This document shows, piece after piece, positions 58,647 to 64,000 of a stretch of 64,000 bases of DNA. The position numbers and the translations under genes are program-made. Within the stretch, counting starts at the first letter, position 1, and each line of letters starts with the position of its first letter. The notes under the pieces were generated by a model. That model worked only from the letters and a program-made list of their open reading frames with translations, ran no database searches and was not told the origin of the DNA. Origin of the DNA: Oenanthe sinensis (Eukaryota > Streptophyta > Magnoliopsida > Apiales > Apiaceae); NCBI GenBank assembly GCA_028671895.1, contig CM053813.1, forward strand, positions 44,672,501 to 44,736,500. The letters run 5' to 3'.

Positions 58647-61600
58647 TTAAGATGAAGAACTATTCAACATCCCAAGTTCACCAACCAACCTGGTGAATGT
58701 GGATTCATCAAGTGGTTTAGTAAAAATATCTGCAGTCTGTTCTTCTGTGGGTACAAAGTGTAATTCCACAGTACCATTCATAACATGTTCTCGAATAAAA
58801 TGATACCTGATATCTATGTGCTTTGTCCTCGTGTGCTGTACAGGGTTGTTGGAGATTGCAATGGCACTTGTGTTATCACATAAAATAGGAATTTTATTTA
58901 ACACAAAGCCATAATCTCGGAGTTGATTCCTTATCCATAAGATCTGAGCGCAACAGCTTCCCGCAGCAATGTACTCAGCCTCTGCTGTAGAATTGGAAAC
59001 TGTTTGCTGTTTCTTGCTGTACCAGGAAATCAATCTTCTCCCTAGGAATTGACAGCTCCCTGAGGTGCTCTTCCTATCAACAACACTACCTGCATAATCA
59101 GAATCTGTATATCCTATTAGATTAAAACCAGATTCTTTAGGGTACCAGATACCAAGATTAGGTGTACCCTTAAGATATCTTAAGATTCTTTTCACAGCAA
59201 CAAGATGAATATCTCTAGGATCCGCTTGGAACCTTGCACATATACAAGTGGCATACATAATATCTGGTCGGCTTGCAGTTAGGTAAAGTAGAGATCCAAT
59301 CATACCTCTGTAGCTTGTGATGTCTACCTTTATTGAGTTTTCACATAATCCAAGCTTAACAGCTGTAGATGAGGGAGTTCTTGCAGATGCTGAATCTTCC
59401 ATGTGATACTTCTTCAGAAGTTCTTTAAGGTACTTGGACTGACAAATGAATATTCCATCTATTCTTTGACTCACTTGAAGTCCAAGGAAGAATTTCAGCT
59501 CTCCCATTAAGCTCATCTCGTACCTACTCTGCATTAACTTAGCAAATCTCTTGCACAAGTTATCATTAGTAGACCCAAATATTATGTCATCAACATATAC
59601 TTGTACCATTATCAAATCATTATTGTGTTTCTTATAAAATAAGGTTTTATCTATGACTCCTCTAACAAAAGCATTTTCAAGCAAGAATTCTGAAAGAGTG
59701 TCATACCATGTTCTGGGTGCTTGTTTGAGACCATAGATAGCCTTGAAAAGAAAATATACAAAGTCCATGTGATCTGGATCTTCAAAACCTGGGGGCTGTT
59801 GTACATATACCTCTTCAGCTAGCTTTCCATTCAGGAATGCACTCTTCACGTCCATTTGATAAACTTTAAAATTGGAGTGAGCTGCGAATGCCAGAAACAT
59901 CCTGATAGCCTCAAGTCTTGCAACTGGAGCGTAGGTTTCATCATAATCAATTCCTTCAGCCTGGGAATAACCTTTTGCAACCAGTCTGGCCTTGTTCCTT
60001 ATCACAATGCCATTTTCATCTAACTTGTTTCTGAATACCCACCGTGTGTCAATTACAGTCCTGTCCTTTGGTCTGGGTACCAGTTTCCAAACTTCTTGAG
60101 ATTCAAATTGATTGAGTTCATCTTGCATAGCAATCACCCAATCAGGATCAGACAGTGCTTCTTCTACTTTCTTAGGTTCCATTTCAGATAGAAACCCAGA
60201 ATAATTGCATTGATTCTGTGTAGCACCTCTTGTTCTAACACCAACATCTGGATCACCAATGATCAGCTCAAAATGATGAGCTCTACTCCAAATTCTCTGA
60301 CTTGGCAGATTAGATCTTGATGATTCGCCTTGAATTTCATTGTGATGTTGTGTTTGATTTGCTGATCCTTCATCTCCTCCCCCTGAGTTGCTGCTAGGAT
60401 CTCTTGATGAATCTCCTTGTGTGTTAGTGGTATCTCCAGAGTTTTCACTGTTTCCACCACTACCACTTGGATCATCAGCATTATTAACATTGTTGTTTCC
60501 TGTTGCAGCCTCAGGTTCGTTTTCATCATCTGAGTGTGAGTCTGGCATATTGTTGAACTTAAGAGTTTCAGATGGATCATCATTTTGGATGTTAGGGAAT
60601 TTTGTGTCATCAAAAGTTACATTGACACTTTCTTTGACATGATGTTGATCAATAATATACACCCGATAAGATCTTTTAGAATAACCAACAAAAATAGCTT
60701 CTAGAGCTTTAGCTTCGAACTTCCCAATACGTTCTTCTCCATCTTTAAGTACAAAGCATTTAGCACCAAATACATGAAAGTACTTGAGCGTTGGTTTCTT
60801 GTTAGCCATTATTTCGTAGGGTGTCTTCATTAAGTCCTTGTTGATCAGAGTTCGATTCTGGGTATAACATGCAGTATTTACAGCTTCAGCCCAAAAGTAC
60901 ATTGGAAGCCTTGATTCACTCAGCATAGTCCTTGCAGCTTCAATTAATGTACGATTCTTCCTTTCTACAACTCCATTCTGTTGCGGAGTTCTAGGTGCTG
61001 AGAATTGTCTAGTTATTCCCTTTTCAGCACAAAAGTCATTCAGAACTGCATTCTTGAACTCAGTTCCATTGTCTGACCTTATAGCTCTAACTGGAAGCTT
61101 CGAATCCAACTCAATCATTTTTATATGATCAATCACCACTTGAGGAGTTTCATCCTTTGAGTGCAGGAATAAAACCCATGTATACTTTGAGTAGTCATCA
61201 ACAATCACCAAGGCATATCTTTTATGTGACATTGACATAACATTGACTGGACCAAATAAATCCATGTGAATTAATTGCAGTGGTTCAGTAATACTAGATG
61301 TGTCAGTGCTTGGATGTGATGCTTTCTTTGCTTTCCCTTTCTGACATGCCTCACAAAGTCCTTCTTGTGTGAATTCCAATTGAGGCAGTCCTCTCACTAA
61401 TTCTCTTTTGACTAGAGAATTCATAGATTTGAAATTAAGGTGTGAGAGTTTCTTGTGCCATAGCCAACTTTCATCTGACGAAGCTTTAGCATAAAAACAA
61501 TTGACTTCATCTCTGCAACCTGAGTTCAGATCGGCTACGAACAAGTTTCCTTTCCTTACTCCCTGAAGAGCAAGTTTTTCATCCTTCTTGTGAGAAATCA

Positions 61601-61889
61601 AACATCTCTCCTTCACAAAGTTCACTGTGTATCCCTTGTCACAAAACTGACTGATACTCAGAAGATTGTGTTTGAGACCTTCCACGAAAGATACATTATC
61701 AATGACGACATTGCCAGCTTCTAAACAGCCATATCCCTTAGTCATACCCTTGCTGTCATCTCCAAAGGTAACTACTGGGCCAGCTCTCTCAACAACATTT
61801 GATAGCAGGGCTCTATCTCCGGTCATGTGTCGTGAGGATCCACTGTCGAGAATCCAAATAACCCGGTTCACCTGTTTTACACCCTGCAA
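58647..61889 (-). CDS. Copia Pol polyprotein (protease, integrase, RT, RNase H)
   Basis: One uninterrupted frame of about 1080 codons; the 61889 start is a TTG, not a convincing initiator. Order of domains: aspartic protease (WILDSGSSRHMTG, residues about 12-24); GAG-pre-integrase zinc site (SWLWHKKLSHLNF ... CEACQKGKAKK); integrase core with its D, D and E residues in HMDLFGPV, IRSDNGTEFKN and PQQNGVVERKNRT; copia reverse transcriptase starting near AMQDELNQFESQEVW with catalytic YVDDIIFGS; RNase H (YTDSDYAGSVVDRKSTSG, AEAEYIAAGSC). All key residues are present, so it may be competent. It is in the same frame as gag, separated by three stop codons between 61904 and about 61890. Confidence 0.92.
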   Translation of the reverse strand: MQGVKQVNRVIWILDSGSSRHMTGDRALLSNVVERAGPVVTFGDDSKGMTKGYGCLEAGNVVIDNVSFVEGLKHNLLSISQFCDKGYTVNFVKERCLISHKKDEKLALQGVRKGNLFVADLNSGCRDEVNCFYAKASSDESWLWHKKLSHLNFKSMNSLVKRELVRGLPQLEFTQEGLCEACQKGKAKKASHPSTDTSSITEPLQLIHMDLFGPVNVMSMSHKRYALVIVDDYSKYTWVLFLHSKDETPQVVIDHIKMIELDSKLPVRAIRSDNGTEFKNAVLNDFCAEKGITRQFSAPRTPQQNGVVERKNRTLIEAARTMLSESRLPMYFWAEAVNTACYTQNRTLINKDLMKTPYEIMANKKPTLKYFHVFGAKCFVLKDGEERIGKFEAKALEAIFVGYSKRSYRVYIIDQHHVKESVNVTFDDTKFPNIQNDDPSETLKFNNMPDSHSDDENEPEAATGNNNVNNADDPSGSGGNSENSGDTTNTQGDSSRDPSSNSGGGDEGSANQTQHHNEIQGESSRSNLPSQRIWSRAHHFELIIGDPDVGVRTRGATQNQCNYSGFLSEMEPKKVEEALSDPDWVIAMQDELNQFESQEVWKLVPRPKDRTVIDTRWVFRNKLDENGIVIRNKARLVAKGYSQAEGIDYDETYAPVARLEAIRMFLAFAAHSNFKVYQMDVKSAFLNGKLAEEVYVQQPPGFEDPDHMDFVYFLFKAIYGLKQAPRTWYDTLSEFLLENAFVRGVIDKTLFYKKHNNDLIMVQVYVDDIIFGSTNDNLCKRFAKLMQSRYEMSLMGELKFFLGLQVSQRIDGIFICQSKYLKELLKKYHMEDSASARTPSSTAVKLGLCENSIKVDITSYRGMIGSLLYLTASRPDIMYATCICARFQADPRDIHLVAVKRILRYLKGTPNLGIWYPKESGFNLIGYTDSDYAGSVVDRKSTSGSCQFLGRRLISWYSKKQQTVSNSTAEAEYIAAGSCCAQILWIRNQLRDYGFVLNKIPILCDNTSAIAISNNPVQHTRTKHIDIRYHFIREHVMNGTVELHFVPTEEQTADIFTKPLDESTFTRLVGELGMLNSSSS

Positions 61890-61901
61890 TTATCAAATGA
61901 G

Positions 61902-63866
61902 TCAGGCCTTCTTCGGAACCCAACATTGATTGGGCCCGGCATATTTGAAAAATTGTCCTTTGTCAGGTTTAACAACAGAACCCAACTTGACAAACTCATC
62001 TACTACTTTGACTGAACACTTCTCCTTGTAAACAACCTTAACATTTTTGTATGCTGGCCTAGGAGAGAATGTTTCCTTCTGTGAAACAGGAGGACTGGCA
62101 GTCTTTGATCTAGCATGCCTGTGATTTATGTGCTGTCTAGGTGTAGTATTGACATTCATAGCATGCATGCTTTTGAAATATGCAGACATGACATTGAAAG
62201 CACATAGCATACAGTTATCTACACCACAAGGTTTATGGCATGCATCAATAGTAGGCATTTTATTCACAATAGCAGGAGTCTTAACAGTTTCTACCTTAAC
62301 TTTATTAACATTTTTAAAGTTCTCAGTAGCATGGAATCTGTTGTTCTTATCCCTACTATTAACAAACTTACTAGGTCTGTTATGATTTTTCTTAAGCTCA
62401 TTAGCACCTAAACCATGAGTGGATGAACTAGCAGTGTTCACATTTTCTATTGGTCTCTTAGGTACATATTTAGCTTTTTGGACATTTATTCCTTTTATGT
62501 CTCTAACAGGTTTTTCCTGTTCTTTCTCTTCCTCTTTAAGGTCTTCAAGTTTAATTTCATAATCCACTATTACACAACTATCAAGAACTGGTTCTGCAAT
62601 AGGAGTTATGAACAGAGGGTTCTTAGTGTCCTTAATAACATGTGGAATACCCCTCTCTATAGCACTCTCTTTAAAAGGGGTGATGTTGCTAGCCTTTCCT
62701 ACAGATTTATTATATTCAAAACCTATCCCAACTTTCCGATTAATCTCTTGTTGGTCAACTAGATCTTTCATAACAAATGAAGCAGTTCTATAGGCTTGAC
62801 ACCTGACTTTCTCTTTTTCAATTTTATCCTTCAAAAAAGCTTCAATTTCAACATAGCAGTTGACTCTATTAACTTGAAATGCAACATCTTCAGTTAATTT
62901 CTCATTTATAAGTTTCAGCCTTTTCAATTCATAATTCTCTTCTGATAAAACTTTGTTTTCGAGAATTAAGACTTTTATTCGATCTCTAGCATTAGTTAAA
63001 TCCTCACCTAGCAATTTAAACATTTTAGGACAGCTAGGGTTTACCTCAATTCCTTTTCCAGGTGGAGATTGTGATCCTTCAGAAGAAGAAGCCATTAGAG
63101 CAAGATTTCCCATATCTTCTTCTTCATCGTTGTCAGAATCATCCCAGCTTTTTCCTGCTGCTAAGTATGATCTTCCCTGATGCTTCTTCAATAGAGCTTC
63201 ATATTTCTGGTTTAGCTCGTAGGTCTTCAGTATGCCATATAGTCTTTCCAATGAAATTTCATTCATGTCCCTTGACTCCCTGATGGCAGTAATCCTATGC
63301 TCTAAGTGAACTGGCATTGTCAGCAAAAACTTCCTATTGATCTCCTTCTTCGTATAGTGTTTACCATTGAGATTTAGATCATTTATCAGTTTGTTATATC
63401 TCTCAAAAACATCAGAGATACCTTCTCCAGGATTTGATCTAAAATGCTCATATTGAGACGTTAAGATTTCCAATCTATTCTCCCTCACTTCTTCTGTTCC
63501 TTCATTCAGTATCTCTATCGTTTCCCAGATGTGTTTAGTATCTTTGCAATTAACAACATGATTGTACGTTCCGGGATCAAGAGATTCCACCAAAATTAAT
63601 TGCAGGCTGGTGTCCAATGAATCCAGTTCCTTTTCTATTTCAGTGTACTCGGAAAAATCTTTTTCAAATTGTCTGTGCGGAATAAGTACACCATCTTTCA
63701 TATGCTCAGGAATTATTGTTATTGGAACAACAACACCCGTCCTCAAAATATCCTTGTACTTAATGTTTGCATTTCGAAGAAACAAGGTCATCTTCCTCTT
63801 CCAAAGATTATAATTATCTTTATCAAATGGAGGAATTTTAATGCTACTCACTCTTTGAGTACTCAT
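61902..63866 (-). CDS. Copia Gag protein, long form
   Basis: The ATG at 63866 opens 654 codons (MSTQRVSSIKIPPFDKDNYN). The UBN2-type capsid region includes YNLWKRKMTLFL, DSLDTSLQLILVESL, HIWETIEIL and RKFLLTMPVHLEHR. A lysine/glutamate-rich coiled-coil-like stretch spans about residues 280-400. In place of the usual CCHC knuckle I see a cysteine cluster, CHKPCGVDNCMLC, at about residue 552. The end, GPNQCWVPKKA, then TGA, resembles the stretch that joins gag to pol in related elements. Gag forms the virus-like particle that packages the element's RNA. The frame is intact. Confidence 0.88.
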   Translation of the reverse strand: MSTQRVSSIKIPPFDKDNYNLWKRKMTLFLRNANIKYKDILRTGVVVPITIIPEHMKDGVLIPHRQFEKDFSEYTEIEKELDSLDTSLQLILVESLDPGTYNHVVNCKDTKHIWETIEILNEGTEEVRENRLEILTSQYEHFRSNPGEGISDVFERYNKLINDLNLNGKHYTKKEINRKFLLTMPVHLEHRITAIRESRDMNEISLERLYGILKTYELNQKYEALLKKHQGRSYLAAGKSWDDSDNDEEEDMGNLALMASSSEGSQSPPGKGIEVNPSCPKMFKLLGEDLTNARDRIKVLILENKVLSEENYELKRLKLINEKLTEDVAFQVNRVNCYVEIEAFLKDKIEKEKVRCQAYRTASFVMKDLVDQQEINRKVGIGFEYNKSVGKASNITPFKESAIERGIPHVIKDTKNPLFITPIAEPVLDSCVIVDYEIKLEDLKEEEKEQEKPVRDIKGINVQKAKYVPKRPIENVNTASSSTHGLGANELKKNHNRPSKFVNSRDKNNRFHATENFKNVNKVKVETVKTPAIVNKMPTIDACHKPCGVDNCMLCAFNVMSAYFKSMHAMNVNTTPRQHINHRHARSKTASPPVSQKETFSPRPAYKNVKVVYKEKCSVKVVDEFVKLGSVVKPDKGQFFKYAGPNQCWVPKKA

Positions 63867-64000
63867 ATTAAAATAATGGAAGATTAAAAGGATTTGAGAT
63901 TTTTAGGAATTAAAGAGATTTCGAATTTTTAAGAAATTAAAAATTTTCTAATTTTTAATAAATTAAAAGATTCGAATTTTTAATAAATTAAAAGTTTCAA

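Larger units (their letters stand above)
54311..64000 (-). mobile_element. Ty1/copia LTR retrotransposon, minus strand, running off the right edge
   Basis: In minus-strand order the window holds the leader end, gag (63866..61902), pol (61889..58647), a 3-kb spacer (58646..55651), a polypurine tract (AAATAGGGGGAGAT, about 55650..55637) and the 3' LTR (55636..54311). The 5' LTR and primer-binding site must lie beyond 64000. Intact reading frames indicate a young insertion. It landed inside a hAT-type MITE. The long gag with a coiled-coil-like part, gag and pol in the same frame around stops, a long spacer after pol and an LTR over 1 kb all recall the Sirevirus branch, but I cannot confirm the lineage. 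Confidence 0.9.

Noticed and set aside
60263..60613. Second minus-strand frame inside pol
   Set aside because: It overlaps the low-complexity linker between integrase and reverse transcriptase in another frame; the main pol frame is uninterrupted.
1..64000. CRISPR arrays, operons, bacterial origins, rRNA or tRNA genes
   Set aside because: The regular repeats found are minisatellites or transposon parts with no spacer logic, the genes have introns, and no rRNA or complete tRNA cloverleaf was noticed by reading. A tRNAscan run would settle the last point.

Overview
This window is nuclear DNA of a flowering plant, almost certainly a eudicot. The genes have GT-AG introns, the intergenic DNA is very AT-rich, and the families are plant-specific (NPF transporter, euAP2 factor with a miR172 site, RRG-type mitochondrial DUF155 protein, plant NT-C2 protein). 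CACTA, Harbinger, MULE, hAT, Stowaway-like and Ty1/copia elements are all present. I cannot name the species from sequence alone. I saw no rRNA, tRNA, CRISPR array or bacterial-type operon.

Layout. 0.2-7.7 kb: a duplicated pair of genes from a plant-only family with a C-terminal RRM-like module; the left copy is intact and the right copy is broken by frameshifts. Between them lies a small chimera of NAC and alpha-tubulin coding fragments. 8.06-17.89 kb (minus): an NRT1/PTR (NPF) transporter pseudogene. All its visible lesions are in exon 3, which also holds a solo LTR with a perfect 5-bp target duplication. Its 7-kb second intron holds CACTA and Harbinger transposase remnants and several tandem repeats. 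18-22.2 kb: intergenic DNA with MITE-like fold-backs. 22.26-24.29 kb (plus): an intact three-exon NT-C2 protein gene. 25.63-26.25 kb: a hAT-type MITE with a perfect 8-bp target duplication. 26.39-30.53 kb (minus): an intact seven-exon RRG/RRL-type gene.

31.46-36.42 kb: a decayed MULE-type element of about 5 kb. It carries a plant mobile domain (MAIN-like) gene on the plus strand and a FAR1-like transposase on the minus strand, between imperfect inverted ends. Immediately to its right, 36.6-45.17 kb (plus), is an intact NOT4/CNOT4-type RING-RRM gene with 11 coding exons and an 81-bp minisatellite in its 5'UTR intron. Convergent to it, 46.63-49.99 kb (minus), is an intact ten-exon TOE1/RAP2-7-like AP2 gene with a miR172 target in the last exon. 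51.9-52.4 kb holds two adjacent Stowaway-type MITEs. From 54.31 kb to beyond the right edge is a young-looking Ty1/copia element on the minus strand, with a 1.33-kb LTR and intact gag and pol in the same frame separated by clustered stops. It has inserted into a second copy of the hAT-type MITE.

The host genes do not form one pathway. Four look functional and conserved (NT-C2, RRG, NOT4, TOE1), plus the left RRM-like paralogue. Exon joins were made by hand from splice consensus, reading frame and remembered family sequences; no alignment was run. The reading frame is kept across every join in the five genes called intact.
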